From assembly GCA_026686845.1 (NCBI GenBank), contig JAIVEN010000002.1, positions 40,813,001 through 40,877,000 on the forward strand: a stretch of 64,000 nucleotides of DNA, given 5' to 3'. The DNA is from Adenanthera pavonina (lineage: Eukaryota > Streptophyta > Magnoliopsida > Fabales > Fabaceae). Shown here in pieces: positions 36,241 through 48,876 of this stretch (positions are counted from its first letter, which is position 1; the number at the start of each line of letters is the position of its first letter). The notes beneath the pieces were generated by a model, which saw only the letters and a list, made by a program, of their open reading frames with translations, did no database searches and had not been told where the DNA came from. A program made the translations under genes and the position numbers.

Positions 36241-36959
36241 GTTAAGAGGGATGACGTTTGTTTTTGTGAGTGTTGAGAAGTATCTAAAACCTTCCTGACC
36301 ATGTTTTTCTGATTTTACTATTGAGGACATTAACAGCTTTCAAACAAGTCAAATTCCCTGTCTCTCTCTCAAAAACCTTTTTGGCCTTCTTTTGGTTATT
36401 TAGTTATGTTATCTTAAAGTTGGTTGTAGAATGAGAAAAAAATGGAATGTAAAAGTGCAAAATTTTTCAGCGCTTTATGACTAGAATTAAGTTTAGTTAT
36501 AATTAAAACTTATGAGAAAAATATTGAGATGTTACTTGAGGATGTAAACAAGTTTAACAATAATTTGTCTCTAATCAATACAATAAAGATAATATAGGAA
36601 AATTCCATCTCCTAAAATTGTGATACCATGCCACCCACTAATTATTAATTTTAATGACAAGTGTAAATTATGTGGTTTCAATAAAATTGTTAATATTAAT
36701 TTATTTTTAAATTATAAAATATATAATTAGAATGATGGTTAATAAAAAATGTGTAAATGTGGCTGAGAAGGTTGTGAGTGGTTAATATTAATAAGATATG
36801 AGCCCCATAAAATGAGATAGAATTAGAAATAAAGTGATTGGTGATGTATTAATATCAGGTAAGTTAATTGAAGGAGTCAAGCGTACGTTGCAAGGTGTAA
36901 GTTTTTCCAATGTCGAATTGACTCACTGACTTGGCACAAAGACCAAGTCTCCCATTATA
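36241..36959. other. AT-rich intergenic stretch, nothing assignable
   Basis: No open frame with family resemblance. No paired transposon ends were found here. Confidence 0.5.
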
Positions 36960-37226
36960 CTCCTCCGATCCATATTATAAGATATTTTATATTAATTACA
37001 CGTATATTAAGAAAATTATTTTTTCAACTCAAATCAATGCAAAAAATACTCACATTTTCTATTTTACCCTTATTAAATATTCCATTTTATTATCATTTGA
37101 GAGTTATAAATGAAGAGAGATAAAACATTAAAAACATGGGTAAAATGAAAAAAAAATATCTAATATCTTATATTTTGAACCAAAAACTTATCATATAATA
37201 TACCTTATAATATAGATCGGAGGAAG
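36960..37226. mobile_element. Stowaway-type MITE upstream of the VSR gene
   Basis: A left end CTCCTCCGATCC after TA and a right end GATCGGAGGAAGG define a roughly 267-bp element. Inverted subterminal words are CATATTATAAGATA and TATAATATAGATC. It ends about 420 bp before the VSR start codon. The right border is approximate. Confidence 0.65.
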
Positions 37227-37446
37227 GACATAACATCAACTCTTGGAATTCCTACACACCATTACCTTAGTTTTGATAACATGAAAGGAGTTTCATTTTA
37301 AAAAAATGATTTTTTTTATCATTTTATTTTAGGAACTAAAAAATAGTTTTTTCTCCAAAAATAAATTAAAAAAAGACACGTAGGCAGTGTCTCCTTCAGA
37401 ACCACCTTCCCCTAGGCTTGCCTTCCTATGTCGTTAACCCTCCCTT

Positions 37447-37453
37447 TACGTCA
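37447..37453 (+). promoter_or_regulatory. TACGTCA bZIP-type element upstream of VSR
   Basis: A TACGTCA (ACGT-core, CRE-like) site lies about 190 bp before the start codon, upstream of a CT-rich leader (37507-37535) of the kind common in plant 5' UTRs. Function is inferred from motif and position only. Confidence 0.4.
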
Positions 37454-37644
37454 CAGCCTTGATAAAGAAACTTAAACCTCCTCACCATAACCAACCCACC
37501 AAATCCCTCTCTCTCTCTTCCTCTCTAACCTTAACTTTCCATCCCACTTGTTCCTTATTGCTATCCCCTTTTCTTCTCTTTCTCTGAGATTCATACATAA
37601 TCACACAAAGTGTAATAAAGCTTTTGCCAAAGTGCAAATTGAAG

Positions 37645-40600
37645 ATGGCTTCTCTTCAGAACCCCAACATCATCTCTCTGTTACTATTTGGGATATGGCT
37701 AAGCGTTGGCGTAATTGATGGTCGCTTTGTGGTGGAGAAGAACAGTATCAGCGTTCTGTCACCTCCCAGGCTGAGGTCAAAGCACGACGGAGCCATCGGC
37801 AACTTCGGAATTCCGGACTACGGCGCCTTCATCGTCGGGTCGGTGGAGTATCCAGAACAACACTCCATCGGCTGCCAACCCTTTCCGGGTCATAAGCCCT
37901 TCAAGTCTCAGTCTCTTCGTCCCACTGTTCTCCTCCTTGATCGTGGAGGTACGTAATACGTAGTAACTCTACTATAATACTATTTCTTATATAACCGGTT
38001 CAACCCTACGGCTCCGCCTTCAAATTCACATAATACACAATATGGAATTAGTGTTTAGGTTAAGTAGGATGGCTGAAATCTGAATTGCAGAGCATCACCT
38101 CTAAAGCAAGAGAGAAAAAAACAGAGTCAGTCATGTTATTTTCATCTTATGGATGGCGTTTTATCGGATTCCTATGTTGGATAGATATATGTGCAGGTAT
38201 TGATACGATACACATCAAATATGTTAAATATGATAAATTTTAAAATTTTTTAATATAAATATGAGAGATATATATATAAAATTGATGTATGTATTTAATA
38301 AATTAATATATAAAAGATGAAAATATATAAAATATTTTAATTTTAAATAAATATTTTAAAAGTAATATGAGAATATTTAAAATAAGAAATCAATAATTGA
38401 GTTTTTTTATAAAATTTAAGTTATTTTGTAACTTTATGAAGAAGAAAAATAAAGATATATTTATGATATATATCCTGAAGTATAATATGAGTATCGTATT
38501 TGATATGTATTGAATATGTGTATGTTTTTTTTTTGGAGTATCTGCGTATTCTTTCTACCATTTGTTTAAGTTTTTTTTACGGGAAAAAATCTTTTTTTTT
38601 TGGAAAAATGCTTTTAAAAATTTTAGAAGGTTTGTTTAACTTTTAAAAATAATTAGAATAGGAACAAAAAGCTTATTTTAAAGTTTTTTGAGAAGCTATT
38701 TTGACTTTTTTTAGTAACTAAAAATTCATTTTTCAAGTAAAAAGTGATTTTTCTTACTGTATAACTGAAAATTCATTTTTTCACAATCTGAAAATCATTC
38801 TTTTAAGCTTAAACAAAGTAGCCAGGCTTTGTTTTCATGGATTGGTTTTATTTTTGATGAATATTGAAAACCAAAGCTTGAATTTATGAAACTGGTTAAT
38901 TGTGTTTTTTTTTTCTTACTTTTCTGAAATTGAAGATGTGTTAATTTATTTTATTTTTATCTTTTTTTCTGACCGAATGAAAATTGCTGAACTTTTTTTT
39001 AACGCGAAAAAAAAAGTTCTTGATTTGTTGTCATAGGTTGCTCTGTAATTCTCTGCTCCTTTTTTTTAAAAACTTGGAATTGAATTTTTAAAATCTATAA
39101 ATTTAAATATTAAGAGACGCAAGAAAACGTGAAGTTTCATATCTCCATTCTTTTTTTTTTTTTTCACAATCTCTCTTTCAATGCGTCATGTTTATGCATA
39201 AAAATTTTATAAAGGTAAGGAATTCAAATTTTTTTTTTGTTATTTTGTTATGGTTTTTTTTTTTTTGGGTGATGTTCTCATGTGACTCTAATACAGTTAG
39301 GTTGATATTTTTGTTATATTGCCAAACCTATATCTACATCTCCATAGTCACGCGCAATCCTTATTAAGTTAAGCTTAGAGGTAGCCTTTTTATGGCCTGT
39401 TTAGTATAAAATGTAAATGGAAAATAAAATGGTAATGGGAAAATTCTTTTTCCAATAAAATCATTTTGCTGCATGCTAAATATAACTTTTTTTTTTCCTC
39501 TTCTTTTGCCTTTTCTCAAATTCATTTTTCATGTAAGAAATGCATCATTAAAAAAGTCCACCAAGCTCCAAGTCAATGAATAGAAGTCTTCAAATGACAA
39601 ATAGTTAATAAGTAACAACAACAATGATAATATTTCGAATTTTTATTCATTTTACAAATAAATTTGAACTCCTTATTTTGCAATTTGATGGGAAATGAAG
39701 GAAAAATTTTTGTTAATCCAATTTCGATAGAAAATGGATAGAATGAGAGGAAATGAGACATACACAAACTTTTTATCGTCACAATAACTTGTCCCTTGCA
39801 TTATAAATTGTATTTAAACTTTTTTATAAGTAAAAATAAATAGTATAATGAAATAAAAATAAAACATTATTTTAAAATACTATATTTTTTTATCAAATGA
39901 AAATGTTAGTATTTATTTTTTTGGCCAATCATTACTTGATATAACTTTTAAAGATATCAACTCATATATTGCAATGAAGTTTGAGTAACGTGTGCGCAGA
40001 TGTAGATATATATATATATATATATTATCTTTCTATTATTTTAACTTTATTTTTTTTTTGGCTGGTGTTTGGAAGAGTTCCCTCCTTTCAATTGGTTAAA
40101 AAAAAAATATAATGGAGATCGGGTTTCCCTGCTCTCCCTCCCACTCCCATTCAAATGTGGCGGGTTTTGGAGTGTAGACTTAAGGCTCTGTTTGGTAGGA
40201 GGGAAGGGAGGGGAGGAATTTTAATGGAGGGAAGAGAAGGGGAGAAAAGATGAGATATGGAGGGAAGGGAAGGGAAAGAAAGGAAAGGGGAGAAATTTTA
40301 ATAATTTGTTGTTTGGTTCAGGGGAGAGGAGGAGAGGGGAGTTAATAATAATTTGATTATTTTACTCTTAAAATTAAAGAAATTTTTTATCATTTTTATG
40401 AGTATAAAAAATTTCAGTATTGAGTATAATATTATACTTTTTTATTTCATACTCATACTCCATAATTTTATACTAACTTTTTAAGACATGAAACTTAAGT
40501 ATAATATTTTTTTTGTATTGAAACACTAAAAAAAATATTTTTATGTTTTTGAAAATTTTTAATAATTTTTTATATTTTTAAAAATATTTTTTCTATAAAA

Positions 40601-42129
40601 AATAGAATCACACTAAAAAAAAATTATGCCCTCCATATTCATCCCCCGAATTTTGGGGGGAACGCTTTTAGGGGGAGGGGAGGGAAGTTTGTCCCCTCCC
40701 CATCTCTTAATTGGTGATTCCAAAAAGGCTCCCCTCCCCCTGGTTGGAATGAGATAAATTTTTGGGGGGAGGGAAGCGACTCCCCTGTACCAGACACAGC
40801 GTTAAGCAAAATTATATTTATGACCAAAATCATCTTATTAATTTATTTAATTCCAATAATATTCTTAATCTCTTTAATATATATATATATACACATCATG
40901 TGCTGATTCCATATTGCTTTTTCTTATATGTTTATGCTTATTATAATGAGATTTCATAGTAAAATGAATCTATTTTTTTTAAAAAATAGACTGATAAAAA
41001 ATTATAATAATATATGACATTTATGTGAGTAAGGTTTTTGACATTTCTAAATCAAGAAAATGATATATTATTATATTATAATATAACTATTTAGTTAGTA
41101 TAAAATATATATCTATTTAATTTTCTATAATATAAATTTAAATTTGTTGTAAATATGATAATCAGTTTATTGTTACCTTTCATCCCTTCCATTCAATTTA
41201 ATATATCATGTTCACCAAATATGTGTATATGTATGTGTGTGTGTGTGTGTGTGGAGAGAGGGAGAGAGAGAGTAAAGTCATTATGCGGACAAACTGCTTG
41301 TTCCTACTAACAGAAAGTCATTTGTCCTTGGAGAGTGTTACTTTGCGGCGAAGGTATGGCATGCTCAACTCGCCGGAGCTGCGGCAGTTTTGGTCACCGA
41401 CAGCATCGACGAGCCTCTGATAACCATGGATTCCCCCGAGGAGAGCAACGATGCCGACGGCTACATAGAGAAAATCGGCATTCCTTCGGTTCTCATCGAG
41501 AAATCCTTCGGCGATTCCTTGAAGGAAGCTCTCAAAACCAAACAAGAAGACGTTATTGTAAGACTGGACTGGAGAGAATCAGTGCCTCACCCCGACAACC
41601 GAGTTGAATACGAATTCTGGACAAACAGCAACGACGAATGCGGGGCTCGCTGCGACGAACAGATGGATTTCGTCAAGAATTTCAAGGGTCATGCTCAGAT
41701 TCTTGAGAGGGGAGGCTATACATTGTTCACTCCTCACTATATAACTTGGTATTGTCCCTTGACTTTCGTTCAAAGCGATCAGTGCAAGTCGCAGTGCATA
41801 AACCGTGGGAGGTATTGTGCACCAGATCCAGAGAAGGATTTTGGAGAGGGCTATCAAGGGAAAGATGTGGTGTATGAGAATTTGAGACAACTCTGTGTTC
41901 ATAGGGTTGCCAATGAGAGCAACCGTTCCTGGGTGTGGTGGGATTTTGTGACAGATTTTCATATCAGATGTTCTATGAAGGAGAAGAGATACAACAAACA
42001 GTGCGCTGAGGACGTCATGAAATCATTAGGTAAGTGCTACTTTGTTTTGGGATATGTCCTGAATTTTATTGGGTTCTGTTACTCTCTATAGTTTCACAGT
42101 TAGTTTCAAAGTTTATAATACAGTCAGTG

Positions 42130-42163
<34 letters not shown>

Positions 42164-45100
42164 TTTGGTCCTTGTTATTAAATTCTATCATGTGCCATTG
42201 AATCATCTTGGTGTGACATCGTTTTAGGACTGAATATGCATTACTCATACCAACCAAACTACCAAAGGGGTAAAAGCAGAGATGATGGAGTGAAATATCT
42301 ACTCACATGTATGGCTTGGGGTAAATTGATATGAATAATGTATATCTGAAGTGTTAAGATGTCATACAACTGGCCATGTTAGTGAATTAAATGAAATACT
42401 AATGGTGGTTTAGTGAGGGGTACTTAGAAAATTATAGTGACCTAATTACAAAGTTTTAACTTACAGGGATTAATTTGAAAATTAATTAATGCTGTAAAGA
42501 CCAATGAAACAATTTAAACGTTTTATTAAACTATCAAGATGCATAGAGCTCATTGGTGTCGTTTGAGTCATGTAGCCGACCCCACTTAGTGGGATAAGGC
42601 TATTGTTGTTGTTGTTATTAAACTATCAAGATGCATGGATGAAAGGACAGAATGCTAGTTCATTTTATTGTTGAGGTTGATTTTTCATATTTATGATCTA
42701 TTAAGATGTTCCCACATAGTGGGATAAGGCAAATGTTGTTGTTGTTGTTATAATCTATTAAGATGAATATTGGAGTCTTATATAAATATAATTATTTCAA
42801 TTACATCTCAATAGGATTTGGACTTGAATTTGTCATCTTAATATTTCGTTAATACTAGGATTTCTATATAAGTATTTATATACCATTTTTTGTGAGAAAA
42901 TAATTGTAAGGTTAGAGGTGGAGTGGCTAGCGTGGATTTGTGTGTTAGTTAAACCCCTTGTAATGTCCCTTTCGGTGTCCATTAGTAGAATTTCCTTACC
43001 TTAGCTCATCAATGTCAGCTAAAAGTCAATCCACATCAAACTCTGTGTGTGTGTGTGTGTGTTGTTTCTCTATCGGTACTACTTTATTTGGATTTTGTTA
43101 TTTATGATCAAATTGTTTTTGGTCCAGAATCCCATTGTGGATGCTTTCCCTGCCTTAACACTTTGTTGTACTGTTATGATCAAGATTCTTCTGTTTTCTA
43201 TTTGACTAAGTTTAGTGCTATTATTACCACAGATCTACCAATTGAGAAAATTAAGAAATGTATGGGTGATCCTGAAGCTGATGTGGATAATGAAGTGCTA
43301 AAGACTGAGCAAGAACTCCAGGTCACATTTTCACACTCACTTCTATATCAGTTTGAATTCATACAATTATGAACTGTCAAATAAACAGTAAAAGACTTCT
43401 ATATCTTTTGCTTTATTGTGATATTCAGATTGGGCGAGGATCTCGTGGTGATGTCACCATCTTGCCAACATTGGTTATAAACAATGTCCAATATCGAGGT
43501 TTGTTGCTTAAACCATAGTCAATTAACATTAAGCTGAAGTGCTTGGATGTGTTCTCTTTAAACTTGTTACTCTTTAATTTCACTATACCAACTCTGTACA
43601 GAATACTAGTGCATTTTTTTTTGTCAATAAAAGTTGGTTCTCTGTAATCAAAATTTAAAAACTTTTATTATATTGCTGAGTTGAGGGTTTATAAGAAGAA
43701 AAAAATAAATACTGAGCTCATCATCCACAGTCTATATTCCTGTGCTGTTTCTTGTGTTTTACTTCCAAGGCAGTGGAAAGGACACATTCTTCCTTTCTAC
43801 ATTGTGCTGCTTTTGTCTCCATTGCAGTTCAACACTGACCATGGAACACATTTTGTTGTTCATATGTATAAAAAGGTTTCCGTCTTATGCGTGATTTGTG
43901 AATATGTTTATAGGCTCAATGAAGTTTACATCTTGATAATTCAGCATTTCCTTAGTTTTTTTTTTTCTTTTTGTATTATCTTTCACCCATTCTAGAGTTA
44001 ATCACTTACAAGAAAGCTGTGTTTTAATCCTGAACTAAGTCCTGATTACAATATTGATGCATGAACTTTAAGATGTAACAAAAGTAACTTCAGGCTAAAA
44101 TAAGAATGTTTAATCCAGGTTATAATTAATATCAAGAGACCATATGATCCTTACATGGCTTCTAATATTTTCATTTTCATCCCAAGATGTTGGTTCATTA
44201 AGATTGTTGAAGTGAGGAATTAGCTTCTTGTAATTAATTTTAACTTGGATTATACATTTTTGTTCTATTCCAAAAATCCAAAGTTTAGGAGGTCTTTTGT
44301 ACACTTGCTATATTTTAAAGTTCTTATATCTATTTAAGCCTTAGTTTATCAGGCAAAATGCAGTTTGCCCAAATTTAAATGTTCCATTTGTAAAATCATC
44401 TTCCTTTTTCTTTGTCTAGTTTGGTTGTTTTTTCTTTCATTCTTTTACCACTTTGTTGAATTTTTATGTATGGCATTTTCTTATGTAGTGAATATTTGTT
44501 TTACTTCTTCAAACTATCCTTTTCAGAACAATTTTGCATATATCAGATAATCAGAATTCTAAAGATTGCATCTTGTTTTGTTTAAAGGAAAATTGGAGAG
44601 AGTAGCCGTCTTGAAGGCTATCTGTGCAGGATTTAAGGAAACTACTGAGCCTGCAGTCTGTTTAACTGGAGGTTTGTATACTTACCATTTCATTTCCTGA
44701 GCTATAAAGATGCAGGGTTTTGTCAATCATATTCTGGTATTTGGACGCTCTAAAGTTTGGAGGGAAATTTACAGTATAAATTTTGAAGAGAGATAAATAC
44801 TTGATTTGGAACCCACATTCAAGAAATAAGTAGGGTCCACTGAATAAGTGATGGGTTTCACATGTTTAGTGCCTTTCTCTGTTCAAAATTTATCATGTAA
44901 ATGTGTCTAAAGCTTAAGAGGATCCCAATATGTATTCCAATATTCTTGATTTTTCATATTGGCTTTGTATTTATCAGATCTTGAGACTAATGAATGTCTT
45001 GAACGGAATGGAGGATGTTGGGAGGACAAAATTGCAAATGTAACTGCTTGCAAGGTATCGATGAAGTTTATCCGTTCATATTTTCCTTCCTTAATTAGTA

Positions 45101-47993
45101 TCTATATCATTCCAGTAAGGTTTTCTGCATATATCATGACACTTAAATGTCTGCTTATATTTTAGGCCCAAAAAAAATGTCTGCTTATATTTGGCTGCAT
45201 ACTGATAGTGAAACCCTAATTTTATCAGGATACTTTCAGGGGAAGAGTTTGTGAATGCCCCATTGTAAAAGAAGTTCATTTTAGGGGTGATGGTTATACA
45301 TCTTGTGAAGGTATGCTTTTCCTCATATGATAAGTTTGATTTTCCAGCTCATGTAATTTTATTACACAATAGTGATTAGCAATGCTCAAAGATCTAAGTC
45401 AATATATCAATATTTATAATAAAATTTATAGGAAACTGTGCTATTTATTAGCCATGAACAATGTAGGTTCCATGCAATGCATGGAGCCTATTTCTAGTGA
45501 AGGAATTAGAACTTGAATTATCTAACCACTTGTCTAGTTAACTGTTCCTAAGTTGAAAATATTTCCCTTAACATGCTTCCTCAATGACTTCAAATTTGAT
45601 CTCTATGCAACTTTTCAGGTTGACGTTTAAAAAAAAAATTAGTTTATGTTGAGCTACTATAAATTCACCTATAAATTCATGTTTACTGAGAACTTGGATT
45701 TCAATGTGAATCAACAGCAATATGGTGTCTCGTTATTGTCATTCTTAAATATGAATATGAATTTACCTCTTGCCCCTCAATTTTTTGTGCATGTATAATG
45801 TAAGACTGAACAAAGTATTCAAATATGTTTTCCTATATTCCACAGTGGGATGAAATGGAACATGTATTTACTTACATACTTAAAGTGTTTTTCTCTTTGC
45901 CTTCTTTGACAGCTTTTGGACCTCTAAGGTGTTCAATAAATAATGGAGGTTGTTGGTCAGAGACTAGAAATGGAATCACTCACTCAGCTTGCTCAGTTCA
46001 GTACTGCATTTTTTATTCTTCAGTTTTTGCTTTTTCTAGGGAAATTCTTAGGTATATAAATGATGTACTAGCTGACTATAGAATATGCCAATGAAAACTG
46101 ACTAATGCGGGTATTTCAGATTGTGGGTTTATTGGTCCATTATGGTAAATTTCCTTGCACCATCTAACTGTGGAAGGGAGTATACCTAAGAATTTCTCAT
46201 TTTTCTATCTCCTTGAAATGGTTCAAGGCTTACTGAACTCCCTTTCTATATACAGGAGTACAGAATAGAAGGTTGTCAGTGCCCGATGGGTTTTCGTGGG
46301 GATGGTAAAAAATGTGAAGGTAATCTTGTCTTTCATGGTGGCAAATCATCAAGGCTGTCTCATATCTTCTTTATACAATCCATTCTAGATACATTGTTGA
46401 CTAACATTCTGAAACTTTTGATGCAGATATCAATGAATGCAAAGAACGAAGTGCATGTCAATGTGATGGCTGCAGCTGCAAAAACACTTGGGGCAGTTAT
46501 GATTGCAGGTGTAAGGGAGATCTTGTGTATATAAAAGAACGAGATGTTTGTATTGGTAAGATACTGAAGTCGAACAATAAATTCTGGTTTGAGAAATTAG
46601 CTGAATTGCATACCATGAAGTGACAAAATAATCACTAGTCAACTCCTTAATTTCAATCTGGAACTTTAGAAGCTTTTGATGCTTCAATAGTAATATAGTT
46701 TTTTCTTCTGGAAAAATATATTATACCTTCTGAACCAAGGTTTCATTATAAGCTCAGTATGTCAATTCTCTAAATATTCCATGAGTAATAGTGTTTGGTT
46801 GATAATTAATTATATGATCGTTAACACAGATATCTGTTTTTAATAGGAGGATCTGTTATAGTGGCCACATGTGGTCTGTCATGCTGATCTACGAACAGAA
46901 TAATTAATAAATATTCTACAGAAAAGCCATTGTAGCAGTGACTCTAATTGCTTTAAAGAGGACGCAGTAAATCACTTGTTTTCCCATAAACTTAAGTTAC
47001 ATTATGTTTAGTTTGTTCATCGAAGCAATTTAATCTCTCTAGTTTTAGTTTGAGCACTGTTGTATCTCCAGCTTACTTGCAATTTAGTTACTTTAGTATC
47101 AATTAGGGCAATGTTGTCCCTCTAATTATTAGATTAAAACAGTTCAAATACTGATTAAAGAGATGATTGACTCTTCTTAAATAAGGAGCAGATTTATAGC
47201 AAGATATTTAATTGTTGTGTGCTAAAGTAGTAGGAAAAGATTGTTGTGATGTGAGTCCTAAATTTCTTTATTGATTAAATTAGACCAAAAGTGATCAGTG
47301 AAAATTCTTTATTTTCATTGTTATTGCAATTCTTCTTGCCAACATTACTTTTTCTCGAATTAAACTGATCAGTGAAAATTTTAAATTCCTATTAATTACT
47401 ATCAGATGGAGAGAGTAAACTTTGTAAATCAGATCAAGATACATGATTAGCATTTTGCTTTCTTTCATGCAGAAAGAAGTGGATCAAGATTTGGGCGTTT
47501 CCTTGCCTTCTTGGTCCTGGCAGTTGTTTTAGGTGCTGGAATAGCTGGTTATATATTCTACAAATATAGGCTCAGGGTAAGCTAACCGAAATTGTCCATT
47601 ACGTATACTTTTACATCCATGTTTACAAATTGGTGTTCTAATTAAGTTATATCATATCCAACAAGCCAATACAATATTTCTATGTTTGGAAAATGAATTT
47701 GAAGAAAGGAAAATGGTGAGAAAAAGTAGAGAAGTTGTGTTTGATGGTGAAGTGATTTTGTTGAAAAGAGATATTCTTATGTTTATGGAAGAGAGTTTTC
47801 TCATTTCTATTCCTATTTAGTACCGAATGGGCCCTATATGCGTTTTTAAGCTGATATATTTTTTTAACTTATTTCTTTGTAGTCTTACATGGACTCGGAG
47901 ATCATGGCAATTATGTCACAATACATGCCACTAGACCAGCAGAATCATGAAGTTCCAAGTGAAGCTCAACCTCTACGACAAACCTCAGTATAA
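37645..47993 (+). CDS. VSR: Vacuolar sorting receptor (VSR/BP80 family, VSR5-7-like)
   Basis: Twelve exons give 630 residues: 37645-37948, 41334-42029, 43233-43321, 43429-43498, 44588-44671, 44978-45054, 45229-45310, 45913-45995, 46256-46319, 46427-46555, 47473-47576 and 47883-47993. All introns are GT-AG. The protein is a type I membrane receptor that binds vacuolar sorting signals of cargo and cycles between Golgi/TGN and prevacuolar compartment. Order: signal peptide (about 1-30), protease-associated domain (about 50-170, ends near RLDWRESVPHPD), cysteine-rich central domain, EGF-like repeats including a calcium-binding type (DINECKE near 519), transmembrane segment (about 569-589) and a cytosolic tail with YMPL (608-611), an AP-binding sorting signal. 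The tail SYMDSEIMAIMSQYMPLDQQ suggests the VSR5-7 branch. That subgroup is a judgement. The ATG at 37645 is the first in frame. Confidence 0.95.
38190..38545. repeat. AT-rich inverted repeat in VSR intron 1
   Basis: GATACGATACACATCAAATA near 38201 is mirrored, with changes, by GTATCGTATTTGATATGTAT near 38492. This suggests a MITE-like inverted repeat of about 350 bp. No TSD was found. Confidence 0.35.
38563..38818. mobile_element. Possible short MITE in VSR intron 1
   Basis: The segment is bounded by TTTGTTTAAG on the left and CTTAAACAAA on the right, exact complements. The interior is rich in AAAAATTTTT-type words and non-coding. Flanking TSD not resolved. Confidence 0.4.
40006..40025. repeat. 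(AT)n microsatellite in VSR intron 1
   Basis: Dinucleotide run of about ten AT units. Confidence 0.8.
40184..40801. mobile_element. PIF/Harbinger-like MITE in VSR intron 1
   Basis: A 618-bp element flanked by TTAA (40180-40183 and 40802-40805). The ends are GGCTCTGTTTGGTA and the complement CGCTGTGTCTGGTA, matching at 11 of 14 positions. The left arm is G/A-rich (GGAGGGAAGGG repeats) and the right arm is C/T- and G-rich with complementary words, around an AT core. This end sequence and TTA/TAA target choice fit PIF/Harbinger. Confidence 0.75.
41233..41272. repeat. (GT)n(GA)n microsatellite just before VSR exon 2
   Basis: A GT run followed by GA-rich sequence, ending about 60 bases before the exon 2 acceptor. 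Confidence 0.85.
42131..42152. repeat. (TA)n microsatellite in VSR intron 2
   Basis: Uninterrupted TA run followed by a T tract. Confidence 0.85.
42545..42614. mobile_element. 5'-truncated retro-insertion with (TTG)n tail in VSR intron 2
   Basis: 70 bases flanked by perfect 22-bp direct repeats (starting TTATTAAACTATC) at 42523-42544 and 42615-42636. The insert carries CCCACTTAGTGGGATAAGGC followed by TTG repeats. The long TSD and tail are those of LINE-mediated insertion of a non-LTR element. Only the 3' end of the element remains. Confidence 0.85.
42709..42747. mobile_element. Second tiny 5'-truncated retro-insertion in VSR intron 2
   Basis: 39 bases (CCACATAGTGGGATAAGGC plus TTG repeats) between direct repeats TTATGATCTATTAAGATG and TTATAATCTATTAAGATG (17 of 18 identical; 42691-42708 and 42748-42765). 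Same family as 42545-42614. Confidence 0.8.
43044..43062. repeat. (TG)n microsatellite in VSR intron 2
   Basis: Run of TG dinucleotides about 170 bases before exon 3. Confidence 0.85.
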
Positions 47994-48876
47994 GATATTG
48001 ACCTCTCATCTAGCTTGCTTCATGGAAAACAATCTACTTATGCAGCCACCAATCCTGAGGGAAAAAAAAATCCAAAAGAATCGATTTCCACAGAAGAATC
48101 CACGGGATAGTTGAATTATAGGGAGCATTAAGCATTTAGAGGTATTGAAGTAGCAGTGCTTTCCTTACAAAATAGTGCTTTTGGATAATCACGGGAACTA
48201 TTGGATACACAAGTTTTCTTCATAGGATCCTTTCATAGTTTGTAAATAGAACTGTTGAGATGTAAATTCATGCCTGAGTTATAGTAAGCCCTACACCTAC
48301 AAAATATATATACATATGTTCAAATGTACACAACATTATAAGCACCAACTACAATAATATTTCCTCACACTCTTCGGCCTCTTCTGGTATCCTAATAAGA
48401 AAGTGATTTTTTGTTTAAATATAGTTATCTGGTATCTGGTACTATCGGGTCAAATTTAAATATTGTTGAGTTCAAATAAAATAAGTTCAAATTTGAAATC
48501 TAATACTTTTTAGTACTAACAGGATTTTAGATTCAAATTTAAAATCTTACTTGAAAAGTTTTTTATTACTCAAATTAATTATGTATTAAATGATTTTTTT
48601 CCTAACACCTGTTATAATTGTGTAGTCACCATCTGTCAATGATTGAAGGATCATTGTTTATCTTCAAAAAGGATTTGCATTCCATCATTTTTTTAATTGC
48701 TTTTTTTTCCTGCGGCGTGGTACATCTGCTATGTATGGTACAAATTGATAACATGAATGGAAATTTAAAAAGATTTTTTTAGAAAGTAACTTTACAATTT
48801 AAATGTATATTTGATACATTAGAAAAATAAAAGTGTTTAAAAATAAAAAATAAAAGAAATAACTAAATGACACAAA
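47994..48876. other. VSR 3' UTR and flank
   Basis: The first few hundred bases after the stop are the probable 3' UTR. The remainder is AT-rich with no gene or paired repeat ends. Confidence 0.5.

Noticed and set aside
37624..37644. Extended N-terminus of the VSR gene
   Set aside because: It would need a TTG start. The first in-frame ATG is at 37645 and leads straight into a normal signal peptide.
42066..42257. Possible exon after VSR exon 2
   Set aside because: Lies in intron 2, crosses a TA microsatellite, and has no VSR similarity.
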